64,000 nt of DNA from Novosphingobium profundi (GTDB lineage Bacteria > Pseudomonadota > Alphaproteobacteria > Sphingomonadales > Sphingomonadaceae): positions 372,001 to 436,000 of the forward strand of contig NZ_JAIVLF010000001.1 of assembly GCF_020524485.1 (NCBI RefSeq), read 5' to 3'. The notes beneath the pieces were generated by a model that was given only the letters and a program-made list of their open reading frames with translations, did not search any database and was not told where the DNA came from. A program made the position numbers and the translations under genes. Below are positions 41,849 to 53,225 of this stretch, in pieces. Every line of letters starts with the position of its first letter. The stretch's first letter is position 1.

Positions 41849-41941
41849 CGGGGGTCCTTTTCTCCTCAAACCGGGGCCGACCTAGGACGGGGAGGCACTG
41901 TGGGGCAAGGATATTGTATGCCTTGGCAACAGAAGAAAATT

Positions 41942-42054
41942 CCGAGGGCCATCGCCCTCGGGCTCCCCAAACTGTCCACCTCACCTTTCGCGCGCATCCC
42001 TGGCTTAGAATGCCGAGGTGGCCAAGTCTGGGGTCAAGGGGCGATGGCCCCTTG
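41942..42054 (+). repeat. Dispersed hairpin-ended intergenic repeat, copy C
   Basis: The best-preserved copy: the left hairpin CCGAGGGC-CATC-GCCCTCGG and right hairpin CAAGGGGC-GATG-GCCCCTTG both have perfect 8-bp stems. It fills most of the gap between the cytochrome c gene and the MATE transporter gene; the remaining bases before 42172 show no gene. Confidence 0.93.
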
Positions 42055-42171
42055 TATAACTCTTCTTCCTTTTTCGTGTGACCGTCCTGCTCCCAGACCT
42101 GTCGCACAACCGCACACGGATGCGTTTTTGCTTTCGCTTGCCGCGCGGCCCGCGTAGGGCCCCGATCCATC

Positions 42172-43560
42172 ATGGCTCGCAGCATTGGCTCCCCCGATTT
42201 TCGCGCCGAACTCGGCAGGACCCTGGCTCTGGCCGGGCCTTTGGCGCTCGCCAATCTGTTGCAGATGGCGATCTTTGCCACCGACGTCATGTTCGTGGCG
42301 CGTCTGGGGCAGCAGGCGCTCGCCGCTTCCAGCCTTGCCGTCGCCATGATCGCGGTCCTGATGATGGGCGTGAACGGGCTCACCTCGGCCTGCGCCCCGC
42401 TTATCGCGGCGGAGCTCGGGCGTCGGGAGAACGCGGTGCGCGAGGTGCGCCGCACTACCCGCATGGCGCTGTGGCTGGCGGTGATCCTGGGGCTGGTGTG
42501 CATCGCGATCTGCCAGTTCGCCGAGGAATTTATGCTCGCGACGGGGCAGGACCCGGCGCTGGCCCGGCTTGGCGGCGATTTCCTGGCGCTACTCTCGGTG
42601 GGCATTCTGCCGATGGGCGTGGCCAATGTCCTGCGCACTTTCGTCTCCGCGCTCGGGCGGCCGTACTTTGCGACCGCGATCACCGCAGCCTCGATCCTCG
42701 TCAACATCGTGGGCGACTACGCGCTGGTATTCGGCCATTTCGGCATGCCGGCGCTGGGGCTGACCGGCGCCGCGCTTGCGAGCATCATCACCGCAAGCTT
42801 CACGGTCCTCGCCTACGCTGTCGCGATCCGGCGCAACCGCCGCTTGCGGCGCTTCCACATCTTCGGGCGCTGGTGGCGTTCGGAATGGCCGCGTCTGGGC
42901 CAGATGCTGACGCTGGGGCTGCCGATCTCGGGCACGCTCATTGCCGAGGGCGGCCTGTTCAGCGGAGCGGCCTTCCTCATGGGGCTTGTGGGTGAAGCGC
43001 AACTGGCCGGGCACACGGTTGCCTTGCAGATCGCCGCGATCGCCTTCCAGGTCCCCTTCGGCATCGGGCAGGCCGCAACCATCCGGGTGGGCTATCATTA
43101 TGGCGCGGCCAACGTGGCCGGCGTCGCGGCGGCAGGCCGCGCGGCGCTGCTCGTCTGCCTGGTCTTCGCGGCGGTTACCTCGGGCATCATCCTTGTCTTC
43201 CCGCGCCTTGTCCTAAGCGCCTATGTCGATGTGAAGGATCCGGCCAACGCGATCATGGTCGGCTTTGCGCTGCGCTATCTGGTCGTGGCCGCCGCCTTCC
43301 AGTTCACCGACGCGCTTCAGGCGGTGGCTGCCGGGGCCTTGCGCGGCATCCAGGACACGCGCGTGCCCATGGGGATTGCGGTGGTGAGCTACTGGGCGGC
43401 CGGTTTCGCCGTCTCGGCAGCGCTCGGCCTGTTCACCCCGTTCGAGGGCGTGGGCATCTGGATCGGTCTTGCTGTGGGATTGAGCGTGGCGGCGGCTCTG
43501 CTCATGGCGCGCTGGCATTGGCGCGGGCGCTTCGGACTGCTAGGTGCCATCGCACGGTAA
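42172..43560 (+). CDS. MATE-family multidrug/toxin efflux transporter
   Basis: The 462-residue protein shows twelve hydrophobic segments in two homologous halves, with MATE signatures near the N-terminus (PLALANLLQMAIFATDVMFV) and at the start of the second half (LGLPISGTLIAEGGLFSGAA). Length is normal for Na+- or H+-coupled NorM/DinF-type exporters. Substrate not predictable. It stands alone between repeat copy C and groESL. Confidence 0.95.
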   Translation: MARSIGSPDFRAELGRTLALAGPLALANLLQMAIFATDVMFVARLGQQALAASSLAVAMIAVLMMGVNGLTSACAPLIAAELGRRENAVREVRRTTRMALWLAVILGLVCIAICQFAEEFMLATGQDPALARLGGDFLALLSVGILPMGVANVLRTFVSALGRPYFATAITAASILVNIVGDYALVFGHFGMPALGLTGAALASIITASFTVLAYAVAIRRNRRLRRFHIFGRWWRSEWPRLGQMLTLGLPISGTLIAEGGLFSGAAFLMGLVGEAQLAGHTVALQIAAIAFQVPFGIGQAATIRVGYHYGAANVAGVAAAGRAALLVCLVFAAVTSGIILVFPRLVLSAYVDVKDPANAIMVGFALRYLVVAAAFQFTDALQAVAAGALRGIQDTRVPMGIAVVSYWAAGFAVSAALGLFTPFEGVGIWIGLAVGLSVAAALLMARWHWRGRFGLLGAIAR

Positions 43561-43653
43561 CACAGGCGTGTTTCCATGATGCTGTAGCGAGCCGCGCCTC
43601 GTTACCGCCCGGGCGACGTTTCCGCCCCCTGAAAAAAATTGCCTCCCACCTGC

Positions 43654-43682
43654 TTGACGCCAACTGGGCCTGTGACCATATC
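43654..43682 (+). promoter_or_regulatory. groESL promoter
   Basis: TTGACG (43654-43659), a 17-base spacer and CATATC (43677-43682), ending nine bases before the CIRCE element. The CTTG and CCATAT cores also fit the alphaproteobacterial RpoH consensus, so heat-shock sigma control is possible. Confidence 0.6.
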
Positions 43683-43690
43683 CGGCCGCG

Positions 43691-43717
43691 TTGGCACTCT
43701 CTGCCTGAGAGTGCCAA
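43691..43717. promoter_or_regulatory. CIRCE operator (HrcA site) of groESL
   Basis: TTGGCACTC-N9-GAGTGCCAA is a perfect inverted repeat with the standard nine-base spacer, placed at the expected transcription start upstream of groES. It predicts HrcA repression of groESL. HrcA itself is not in the window. Confidence 0.93.
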
Positions 43718-43758
43718 AACCAGTTTTTGCCTGTTCATAGGACTTAAGGGAGACTCCC

Positions 43759-44043
43759 ATGACTTTCCGTCCGCTGCACGACCGTGTTCTCGTGCGCCGC
43801 GTCGAGGCCGAAGAAAAGACGGCCGGTGGCATCATCATCCCCGACAGTGCCAAGGAAAAGCCCGCTGAAGGCGAAATCGTCTCGGTCGGCAAGGGCGCCG
43901 TCGTTGACGGCAAGCTCGTCGCCCCCGACGTCGCCGTCGGTGACCGCGTGCTCTTCGGCAAGTGGTCGGGCACCGAGGTCAAGGTCGACGGTGAAGACCT
44001 GCTCATCATGAAGGAAAGCGACATCCTCGGCGTCATCGGCTGA
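43759..44043 (+). CDS. groES: Co-chaperonin GroES
   Basis: The 94-residue co-chaperonin forms the heptameric lid of GroEL. The start ([20 protein letters not shown]), the mobile loop ([17 protein letters not shown]) and the C-terminal [15 protein letters not shown] are all standard. It is preceded by CIRCE and a promoter and is followed after 45 bases by groEL. Confidence 0.98.
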   Translation: MTFRPLHDRVLVRRVEAEEKTAGGIIIPDSAKEKPAEGEIVSVGKGAVVDGKLVAPDVAVGDRVLFGKWSGTEVKVDGEDLLIMKESDILGVIG

Positions 44044-44067
44044 GCATCGCTTTCTTCTTCTACCTGA

Positions 44068-45750
<1,683 letters not shown>

Positions 45751-45785
45751 GCCGACCTGTCCCAGCCACGCGCTGAACATTGAAT

Positions 45786-45817
45786 GGGCCGGGAGGAGCG
45801 ATCCTCCCGGCCCTTTT
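45786..45817 (+). terminator. groESL terminator
   Basis: A 12-bp stem GGGCCGGGAGGA/TCCTCCCGGCCC with a GCGA loop and TTTT, 35 bases after groEL. Confidence 0.92.
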
Positions 45818-45881
45818 CGTTGTGCTCCGGCTCGCGTCAGGTTAGAGAGTTCGAGCAGGCCTTCGGGAAGCACGACCTTTT

Positions 45882-45994
45882 CAAGGGGCCATCGCCCCTT
45901 GACCCCGGAATCGGCAACCTAGCCTCTCTCGGCCACCGCAGCGCGCGCATGGTGAGGCAGACATTGTGGGGAGCCCGAGGGCGATGGCCCTCGG
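45882..45994 (-). repeat. Dispersed hairpin-ended intergenic repeat, copy D
   Basis: Inverted copy: CAAGGGGC-CATC-GCCCCTTG first and CCGAGGGC-GATG-GCCCTCGG last, both stems perfect. It lies in the 475-base gap between groEL and the serine hydrolase gene. Beyond it, to 46225, I see no gene; a small hairpin GGTCG-TTTA-CGACC lies near 46091. Confidence 0.92.
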
Positions 45995-46225
45995 ATATCT
46001 TCTTCCTACTTCTCTTAACGGTCCTGCGGCGCCCAGCGGCTCCATGCGAATCGTGAGCCTGTGCGATTGAGGCGTGAAAGGGGTCGTTTACGACCACAAG
46101 GCGACACGAAACTTCACAAGCGCGCAATTGCTCGCACGCCCCATGCGCTTCGTCGAGCGCTCGTGGCGTTTGGTCGAACCTGTGTTAACCTGTCATCAGG
46201 TGGTTACGACTAGGATGGGTTTCGC

Positions 46226-47257
46226 ATGATCAGGGCAGGCAAACTCCTTTCGCAGTGCCGCTTGGGCACGGGGCGACTTCTATCGTTCGCGGCGTTGGCC
46301 GTGGCCAGCGTGGTGCCTGTGGCGCCCGCGCACGCCGACAACGTCGGGACCGTCCAGACCTCATTTGATTCGCTCTTCGGCACCGAGATGCGCGGGCCGC
46401 CGGTCTACTCGACGATGTTCGAGCGCCAGCTGGCCGCCGCTGCTGAAGCCTCGAACGGGCGCATTGGGGTGGCCGCTGTGGATCTGCGCACGGGTCGCAC
46501 GCTCGATGTGCTGGGCGACCAGCGCTTCCCGATGGCCAGCACCAGCAAGATCGCCATTGCCGCGACGTTCCTGGAAGGCGTGGACAAGGGCAAGTGGACG
46601 CTGACCAGCGAATTTCCGATGCTGATCCCGGTCTCGTCCAAGCCCTTCTCCTCGGCTGTCGCGCCGGTTCGCGAAGGCCAGTACCTGACTGCCGCCAAGC
46701 TGCTCGAACTCATGCTGACGCGCTCGAACAACTACGCGACCGACGGTTTGCTGCGCGTCGTGGGCGGACCCGATGCCGTCAATGCCTGGGTGCGCCGGGC
46801 GGGCATCGAGGATTGGCACCTCGATCGCGATATCGCGACGCTCGTGCGTGACGATGGTGCGCTGGACCCGGCCAACGTGATCGACAAGCGCGACAGCGCC
46901 ACGCCCATGGCGATGGTGACGCTGCTGCGCGGGCTTTACGAAGGCCAGTGGTTGAGCAAGCGCAGCCGCGACACCCTGATCGCGATCATGGGCCGCTGCG
47001 TGACGGGCCGCCGCCGTATTCCCGCTGGCATTCCCGATGGTGCGATGATCCACCACAAGACCGGCTCGCTCCACAACACGTCGAGCGACGTGGGCATCGT
47101 CGAGACGCCCAATGGCGATGTTTTCGCCGTTGCCATCTACGTGACCGGGCAGGGCAGCCGCCCCAATCGCGAGGCCCGCATCGCGAGCATCGCGCGCACC
47201 GTCTACAATGGCTACCTGACCGAGGCTCGCGGCGCGCGCGCCGTCGCCTCGCGCTGA
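46226..47257 (+). CDS. Beta-lactamase-fold serine hydrolase lacking the class A Glu166
   Basis: The 343-residue exported protein has a signal peptide (cleavage near AHA-DN, residue 37) and a class A-like fold: S105-T-S-K108, SNN at 167-169, and KTG at 278-280. The omega-loop position that should hold ExxLN reads RDIATLV (201-207), so the general base Glu166 is missing; such proteins usually do not hydrolyse beta-lactams and may be peptidoglycan-acting or inactive hydrolases. It lies between repeat copies D and E. Resistance to beta-lactams should not be assumed. Confidence 0.85.
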   Translation: MIRAGKLLSQCRLGTGRLLSFAALAVASVVPVAPAHADNVGTVQTSFDSLFGTEMRGPPVYSTMFERQLAAAAEASNGRIGVAAVDLRTGRTLDVLGDQRFPMASTSKIAIAATFLEGVDKGKWTLTSEFPMLIPVSSKPFSSAVAPVREGQYLTAAKLLELMLTRSNNYATDGLLRVVGGPDAVNAWVRRAGIEDWHLDRDIATLVRDDGALDPANVIDKRDSATPMAMVTLLRGLYEGQWLSKRSRDTLIAIMGRCVTGRRRIPAGIPDGAMIHHKTGSLHNTSSDVGIVETPNGDVFAVAIYVTGQGSRPNREARIASIARTVYNGYLTEARGARAVASR

Positions 47258-47311
47258 TTTGCAGGCTTCTGGCCTCCTGCCCAGAATCAGATAGTCAAAA
47301 GAAAAGCAGCT

Positions 47312-47424
47312 CCGAAGGCCATCGCCCTCGGGCTCCCCACAATGTCTAGCTCACCTTTCAAGCGCTGCCGGGGCTGAGAGCCGTGCGGGCGCCGATTTTG
47401 GGGTCAAGGGGTGATGATCCCTTG
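47312..47424 (+). repeat. Dispersed hairpin-ended intergenic repeat, copy E
   Basis: The most diverged copy: both terminal hairpins carry mismatches (CCGAAGGC with GCCCTCGG; CAAGGGGT with ATCCCTTG), but spacing is the same as in the others, and CTCACCTTT and GGGGTCAAGG blocks remain. Confidence 0.88.
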
Positions 47425-47555
47425 GAAATCCATTTCCTTCCAGCACCTTCCGCTCTGACCTTTGCCGTTAAACGAAATCGGGCGCCCGGATCTCTCCGAA
47501 CGCCCGTTTCGTAACTTGCCGAGTGGCAGCAGGGGCGGTGAGGCCCCTGTCCCGA

Positions 47556-47882
47556 TCAGTTGGTGCTGGGATCGCCGTCGGTGTGGTCGGCCATCTCGTT
47601 GGCGGCGTCATTGGCCGCGGCTTCGGCGTCCGAAGCGGCATTGGCGGCTGCGTCTTCGACATCGTCACCGGCCTCGTCCATGGCTGCGCCCGCGTCGTTG
47701 GCAGCGTCTTCCATCGAATCGCCCATCGCGTCCATCTCTTCACCGGCCTGGTCGGCGTAGGAGCCCATGTCGTCGGCAGCCGACGAGGCCGCAGCTTCGG
47801 TGGCGTCTTCGGTCTGTTCCGAGCAGGCGGCCAGCGAAAGCGCGGCGACGGCAGTGGTGGTGGCAATAAGAATCTTGCGCAT
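47556..47882 (-). CDS. Small Ala/Asp-rich lipoprotein
   Basis: The 108-residue protein has a lipoprotein signal peptide with lipobox LAAC (mature start C20) and a low-complexity acidic remainder built of Asp, Glu, Ala and Met repeats (for example EEMDAMGDSMEDAANDAGAA). It is probably periplasmic and helical, in the style of small entericidin- or YtxH-like proteins, but no family is certain. It is transcribed away from polA. Confidence 0.8.
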   Translation of the reverse strand: MRKILIATTTAVAALSLAACSEQTEDATEAAASSAADDMGSYADQAGEEMDAMGDSMEDAANDAGAAMDEAGDDVEDAAANAASDAEAAANDAANEMADHTDGDPSTN

Positions 47883-48154
47883 CTCTCAGTATTCCCTCTT
47901 TGTTACTTCCGGTATCCGGCACGCCGTTGCAGCGTGTTCCTAAGCCTTCATGAGACGACTTCGTCCGTTCGCTAGAAGTCACGGGCGCCCCGTTCAAGCA
48001 CTCGACAACCAACATGTGCATAGAGCAAAGGTTCCCGCGACAAGGCGAAGGTTTTTGTCGGGGAGCCGCGTGAGGGGCGTTGATCGGAGGCTTTTGCACG
48101 GCCCAGCGCGCCTGCCTGCTGACCTTCGGGCAAAGCGCTGCTAGAGCCCTGTTC

Positions 48155-50995
48155 ATGGAGCCAAAGCAGCATCTCTACCTCGTCGACGGTTCGGCCTACA
48201 TCTTCCGCGCCTACCACCGTCTTCCTCCGCTCACGAACCCGGAAGGCACGCCCGTGGGCGCGGTCTACGGCTATACCACGATGCTGTGGAAGCTGGCCGA
48301 GGATCTCGACAAGGCCGAAGGGCCCACGCACATGGCGGTGATCCTCGATGCGGGCAGCAAGTCTTTCCGCAACGACATCTACGAGGACTACAAGGCCAAC
48401 CGTCCGCCGCCGCCCGAGGATCTGGTGCCCCAGTTCCCGCTGATCCGCGATGCCACGCGCGCCTTCTCGCTGCCGTGCATCGAGGAGCAGGGCTATGAGG
48501 CGGACGACCTCATCGCCTCCTACGCGCGCGCTGCCGCGCGTGAGGGCTGGGACGTCACCATCGTTTCCTCGGACAAGGACCTCATGCAGCTGGTCGGCAC
48601 CTGCGCCGAAGGTGGCGGCAAGGTCGACATGCTCGACACGATGAAGAACCTGCGCATCGACATTCCCGAGGTGGAGGAGAAGTTCGGCGTCACCCCTGAC
48701 AAGGTGGGCGACGTGCTCGCGCTCATGGGCGATGCGGTCGACAACGTGCCGGGGGTCTTCGGCGTCGGCCCCAAGACCGCGACCAAGCTCATTCAGGAGC
48801 ATGGCGATCTGGAAAGCGTGCTGGCCGCCGCGCCCGACATGAAGAAGTCCAAGCTCAAGGAGCGGTTGATCGAGCAGGCCGAGCAGGCCCGCCTCAGCCG
48901 TGTTCTTGTCGCGCTCAAGGAAGACTGCGCGCTGCCGATGGCGCTAGACGAGGTGAAGCTCAATACCATCCCGCCTGAGCCGCTGGCCGAGTTCCTAGGT
49001 AAGCACGGCTTCACCAGCCTCCTCAAGCGTCTCGAGACCGGGAACGGCAGCCCCTCCAAGGCGACCGATCTCAACCCGGCCAAGGCGCAGAATGCGGGCG
49101 CAGGTCCGGCCGAGGGCGCGGCGCGCCAGTCTCTGCCCGAGATGCCTGCGGTGGACTACGCGGCCTACGAATGCGTGCAGACGCAAGAGGCGCTCGAAGC
49201 CTGGGTGAAGAAGGCGCAGGCCGCGCATATCCTGGCCGTCGATACCGAGACCTCGGCGCTGGAGGCGATGCAGGCTGACCTTGTCGGCGTGAGCCTGGCC
49301 ATCGGTCCCAACGAAGCCTGCTACATCCCGCTCGGCCACGGTGGCAGCGACATGTTCGCCGAGAAGCCGCCGCAGGTGGACATGGACACGGCCATCGCGC
49401 TCCTGAAGCCCCTGCTGGAGGACGATGCGGTCCTCAAGATCGGCCAGAACATCAAGTACGACATTAACGTGCTCGCCCGCTATGGGATCATGGTCGCGCC
49501 CATCGATGACACCATGATCGAGAGCTTCTGCCTTGATGCCGGGCGCGGCACCGATGGTGTGGGCGGCGGCCATGGCATGGACGAGCTTTCGCAGCGCCAC
49601 CTTGGCCACAAGCCGATGGCCTTCAAGGACGTGTGCGGCACGGGCAAGAAGGCGATCCCCTTCGGCGAGGTTCCGCTCGACAAGGCGACCCACTACGCCG
49701 CCGAGGACGCGGACGTCACCTGGCGTCTTCACAGCCTCCTGAAGCCGCGCCTTTCCGAGGAAGGCGGCACGCGCATCTACGAGAAGGTGGATCGTCCGCT
49801 GATTCCGGTAGTGGCGCAGATGGAGCGCCACGGCATCAAGGTCGACCGCGAGAAGCTGGCCGGGCTCTCGGCCCAGTTCGCCGAGACCATCGGCGCGCTG
49901 GAAAAGGATATCCACGAGGCCGCGGGACAGGAATTCACCATCGGCAGCCCCAAGCAGCTGGGCGACATCCTGTTCGACAAGCTGGGCTACAAGGGCGGCA
50001 AGAAGGGCAAGTCGGGCCAGTATTCGACCGACCAGTCGGTGCTCGAACGTCTCGCCGAAGAGGGCGCCGAAGTTGCGACCAAGGTGCTGGAATGGCGCCA
50101 GCTTTCCAAGCTGCGCTCAACCTATACCGAGGCGCTGCAAGCCGCGATCAACCCCAAGACGGGCCGTGTCCACACCAGCTACAGCCTCGTCGGGGCACAG
50201 ACGGGCCGTCTGTCCTCGACCGATCCCAACCTGCAGAACATTCCGATCCGCACCGAGATCGGCCGCCAGATCCGCGATTGCTTCGTGGCGGAGGAGGGCA
50301 ATGTCCTGCTCGCGGCCGACTACTCGCAGATCGAACTGCGCCTTGCCGCGCACATGGCCGACGTCCCCAGCCTGAAGGAAGCCTTCGAGAAGGGCGAGGA
50401 CATCCACGCGCGCACCGCGACCGAGCTGTTCGGCGAAGTGACCCGCGAGACGCGCGGGCGGGCCAAGACGATCAACTTCGCGATCCTCTACGGCATCTCG
50501 CGCTGGGGTCTTGCCGGGCGTCTGGGCACCGATGCGGATGAGGCGCAGGCCATGATCGACCGCTACTTCGAGCGCTTCCCGGGCATCCAGAAGTACATCG
50601 TCTCGACGCTGGAGGGCGTGCGGGAGCGCGGATATTCGGAAACGCTCTTCGCCCGCAAGACCTGGTTCCCGCGCATCAATTCCAAGAACGGGAACGAGCG
50701 TCAGGGCTCCGAGCGCGCTGCGATTAACGCGCCGATCCAGGGCACCTGTGCCGACATCATCAAGCGCGCCATGGCGCGTATGACCCCGGCATTGGAAGAC
50801 GCGGGCCTTGGCCATGTGCGCATGCTGCTGCAGGTGCACGACGAACTCGTCTTCGAACTGCCCGAAGGCGACGTAGAGGCGGCGTCCAAGGTCATCGAGA
50901 AGGTCATGGCCGAAGCCGCTGGCCCGGCCGTGGTACTGACTGTGCCGCTGGGCGTGGAGATCGGCTCGGGCCCAAGCTGGGGCGCGGCACACTAA
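48155..50995 (+). CDS. polA: DNA polymerase I
   Basis: The 946-residue repair and Okazaki-fragment polymerase has three domains: an N-terminal 5'-3' exonuclease (LYLVDGSAYIFRAYH; EADDLIASYARAAA; DNVPGVFGVGPKTATKLI), a 3'-5' exonuclease with intact DTETSALEAMQADLVG and later DDTMIESFCLDAGRG, and the polymerase (ADYSQIELRLAAHM; RGRAKTINFAILYGIS; VHDELVFELPE). The ATG at 48155 is preferred over the upstream open frame from 48080. Proofreading residues look intact. Confidence 0.97.
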   Translation: MEPKQHLYLVDGSAYIFRAYHRLPPLTNPEGTPVGAVYGYTTMLWKLAEDLDKAEGPTHMAVILDAGSKSFRNDIYEDYKANRPPPPEDLVPQFPLIRDATRAFSLPCIEEQGYEADDLIASYARAAAREGWDVTIVSSDKDLMQLVGTCAEGGGKVDMLDTMKNLRIDIPEVEEKFGVTPDKVGDVLALMGDAVDNVPGVFGVGPKTATKLIQEHGDLESVLAAAPDMKKSKLKERLIEQAEQARLSRVLVALKEDCALPMALDEVKLNTIPPEPLAEFLGKHGFTSLLKRLETGNGSPSKATDLNPAKAQNAGAGPAEGAARQSLPEMPAVDYAAYECVQTQEALEAWVKKAQAAHILAVDTETSALEAMQADLVGVSLAIGPNEACYIPLGHGGSDMFAEKPPQVDMDTAIALLKPLLEDDAVLKIGQNIKYDINVLARYGIMVAPIDDTMIESFCLDAGRGTDGVGGGHGMDELSQRHLGHKPMAFKDVCGTGKKAIPFGEVPLDKATHYAAEDADVTWRLHSLLKPRLSEEGGTRIYEKVDRPLIPVVAQMERHGIKVDREKLAGLSAQFAETIGALEKDIHEAAGQEFTIGSPKQLGDILFDKLGYKGGKKGKSGQYSTDQSVLERLAEEGAEVATKVLEWRQLSKLRSTYTEALQAAINPKTGRVHTSYSLVGAQTGRLSSTDPNLQNIPIRTEIGRQIRDCFVAEEGNVLLAADYSQIELRLAAHMADVPSLKEAFEKGEDIHARTATELFGEVTRETRGRAKTINFAILYGISRWGLAGRLGTDADEAQAMIDRYFERFPGIQKYIVSTLEGVRERGYSETLFARKTWFPRINSKNGNERQGSERAAINAPIQGTCADIIKRAMARMTPALEDAGLGHVRMLLQVHDELVFELPEGDVEAASKVIEKVMAEAAGPAVVLTVPLGVEIGSGPSWGAAH

Positions 50996-51014
50996 GCCGG
51001 AAAAAAGAGAGAAT

Positions 51015-51128
51015 CCGAGGGCCATCGCCCTCGGGCTCCCCGAACCAGGCGACCTCACCTTTCTCGCGCCGTGGTGGCGAAGAATGGTGAGGTCGCCCGG
51101 TTTGGGGTCAAGGGGCAATGGCCCCTTG
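51015..51128 (+). repeat. Dispersed hairpin-ended intergenic repeat, copy F
   Basis: The left hairpin is CCGAGGGC-CATC-GCCCTCGG, the right CAAGGGGC-AATG-GCCCCTTG; both have perfect stems. It fills the short space between the converging polA and glutathione peroxidase genes. Confidence 0.92.
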
Positions 51129-51135
51129 AATCGTC

Positions 51136-51681
51136 TTACTTCGCCAGTTCCGCTTCGATCGCGGCAACCAGCGTGGGATCCTTGGGCTCGACGCCCGGCG
51201 CGAAGCGGTCCACGACCTTGCCGTCCTTGGAGACGAGGAACTTCTCGAAGTTCCACAGCACGTCCGGGTCCTCGGTGGGTGTACGGCCAAAGCCGCGCAG
51301 GCGGTCGCGGAATTCCTCGGCCGGGCCCTGCTTGGTCGGATGCGCCTGCGTCAGCTCCTTGTAGAGCGGCTGCATGTCAGGGCCGGTGACGTCGGCCTTG
51401 GCGAAGAGCGGGAAGGAGACGCCGTAGTTCAGCTTGCAGAACTCGGCGATTTCCTCGTGGCTGCCCGGTTCCTGCGCGCCGAAGTCGTTGGCGGGGAAGC
51501 CCAGGATCTCCAGGCCCTTGTCCTTGTACTGCTGGAACAGCTCTTCCAGGCCCTCGTACTGCGGAGTGAGGCCGCACTTGGAGGCGACGTTCACGACGAG
51601 CAGCACCTTGCCGTCATGGGCGCCCAGGGTGTCCGGCGTGCCGTCGATCCGGGTCAGGGGAATAGTGGCGATATCGGTCAT
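51136..51681 (-). CDS. Glutathione peroxidase (Cys type)
   Basis: The 181-residue thioredoxin-fold peroxidase reduces hydrogen and lipid peroxides. The active-site Cys36 in NVASKCGLTPQY replaces selenocysteine. The GFPANDFGAQEPGS segment supplies the conserved Gln/Asn region and the C-terminal WNFEKFLVSKDGKVVDRF is standard. It converges with polA across repeat copy F. Confidence 0.95.
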   Translation of the reverse strand: MTDIATIPLTRIDGTPDTLGAHDGKVLLVVNVASKCGLTPQYEGLEELFQQYKDKGLEILGFPANDFGAQEPGSHEEIAEFCKLNYGVSFPLFAKADVTGPDMQPLYKELTQAHPTKQGPAEEFRDRLRGFGRTPTEDPDVLWNFEKFLVSKDGKVVDRFAPGVEPKDPTLVAAIEAELAK

Positions 51682-51811
51682 GTTCGGGCAACTCCGGTTT
51701 GTGCGTCACGCTTGTTAAAGCTCTGTCCCGATGTAGCGACGCACTCCGGGGCCGCAAGGCACAGGCACTGTCACGTTCGCCACGCGGCATTGGTCCTGCC
51801 CCTGCCGTGCT

Positions 51812-52531
51812 CTAGAATTCCACGATGGCGCGCAGGCCGCCAACAGGCCGGGCGACCTCGCCGCGCTGCTTGTCGACGCCCAGGCCCACCTGCACGCCGA
51901 AATTGCCGACCACGTCCATGTGGTACTGCGGCATGATCAGGAAGCCGCCGTCTCCGCCCGACTTGTAGTTGATCTCCAGCCCCGCGGTCTGCGCGTCGTT
52001 GACCTTGTAGAAGGTGGTGTGGTTGACCAGGAGGCCCGCTTCGCTCTCGGACTGGCCCACGCGTACATCCCCCACGCCAACCATGGTCATCGTGCTCCAG
52101 CGCGCGTCGTGCTGGCGTCCAAGCAGGTAGAGAAGCGCATGCGAGGCGGCCTTGTCCTCGCGGTGGTAGATGCCAAGGTACTGGACCCCGTGGACGATCC
52201 GGCCCCCGTCGAAAGTGCCGAAGGTGCCCTGAATGCCCACCTTGAGTTCGGTCAGGGTCATGTTCTCGAAGGGCAACTCGAACTCGATCGCGAGATTGTC
52301 GATGATCGCGTATTCGATCTCGGGTGCCCATTCGACGACTTTGTCCTGACCCGAAAGCGGCGAGGTCGCGAGCGTGTTGACCTCCAGCTCACCCGCCCGC
52401 GCGCCCAGCCCGCGCACGAGGTCGAAGACCATGGGCTCGGGAACGTCGGGATAGTGGCGATCTTCCTGAGCCGACGCATGTGCGGGCGACAGGGCAAGAA
52501 CCGAAACCGGAATTGCCGTCGCCCGCAACAC
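51812..52531 (-). CDS. Hypothetical exported, probably outer-membrane protein
   Basis: From the GTG at 52531 the protein has a signal peptide (VLRATAIPVSVLALSPAHASAQ) and about 215 residues of alternating, aromatic-rich strands ending in IVEF, the terminal Phe typical of outer-membrane beta-barrels. The frame is open further upstream into scoB, but that region lacks start signals; an AGGAGG site lies too far from the GTG, so the exact start is uncertain. No family is recognised. Confidence 0.7.
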   Translation of the reverse strand: MLRATAIPVSVLALSPAHASAQEDRHYPDVPEPMVFDLVRGLGARAGELEVNTLATSPLSGQDKVVEWAPEIEYAIIDNLAIEFELPFENMTLTELKVGIQGTFGTFDGGRIVHGVQYLGIYHREDKAASHALLYLLGRQHDARWSTMTMVGVGDVRVGQSESEAGLLVNHTTFYKVNDAQTAGLEINYKSGGDGGFLIMPQYHMDVVGNFGVQVGLGVDKQRGEVARPVGGLRAIVEF

Positions 52532-52583
52532 TTGAGAAATAAGGGAGATGATCCCCTCCTGAAACGCCTGAAGACGTGTCAGC

Positions 52584-53225
52584 TCATAGGCGCACTTCGT
52601 AATTGGCCGTTGTCTTCTCGGCAACTTCTTGTGCCGTGACGCCTGGCGCGAGTTCCACCAGCTGGAACGGGCTGTCGTGGTCCGGGCGCTGGAACACGGC
52701 AAGGTCGGTGACGATCATGTCGACCACGTTCTTGCCGGTCAGCGGCAGGGTGCATTCGGGGATGAACTTGGAATCGCCCGATTTCGCGCAGTGCTCCATG
52801 ACGACGATGATCTTCTGCACGCCTGCGACGAGATCCATCGCGCCGCCCATGCCCTTGATCATCTTGCCCGGGATCATCCAGTTGGCGATGTCGCCGTTCT
52901 CGGCCACTTCCATCGCGCCCAGAACGGCAAGGTTGATGTGCCCGCCGCGGATCATGCCAAAGCTCGTCGAGCTGTCGAAATAGGCCGTCTGCGGCAATTC
53001 GCTGACGGTCTGCTTGCCCGCGTTGATGAGGTCGGGATCTTCCTCACCGGCATAGGGGAAGGGGCCGATGCCCAGCATTCCGTTTTCCGACTGCAGCGTC
53101 ACCGTCATGCCCTCGGGCACGTAGTTGGCGACGAGCGTGGGAATGCCGATCCCGAGGTTCACGTAGAAGCCGTCTTCCAGTTCCTTGGCCGCGCGCGCGG
53201 CCATCTCGTTACGGTTCCAGGGCAT
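52584..53225 (-). CDS. scoB: 3-oxoacid CoA-transferase subunit B
   Basis: The 213-residue beta subunit carries the catalytic Glu in the [10 protein letters not shown] motif and the [15 protein letters not shown] segment. With subunit A, immediately upstream with no intergenic space, it transfers CoA between succinyl-CoA and 3-oxoacids such as acetoacetate. The length is normal for the split bacterial enzyme. Confidence 0.95.
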   Translation of the reverse strand: MPWNRNEMAARAAKELEDGFYVNLGIGIPTLVANYVPEGMTVTLQSENGMLGIGPFPYAGEEDPDLINAGKQTVSELPQTAYFDSSTSFGMIRGGHINLAVLGAMEVAENGDIANWMIPGKMIKGMGGAMDLVAGVQKIIVVMEHCAKSGDSKFIPECTLPLTGKNVVDMIVTDLAVFQRPDHDSPFQLVELAPGVTAQEVAEKTTANYEVRL

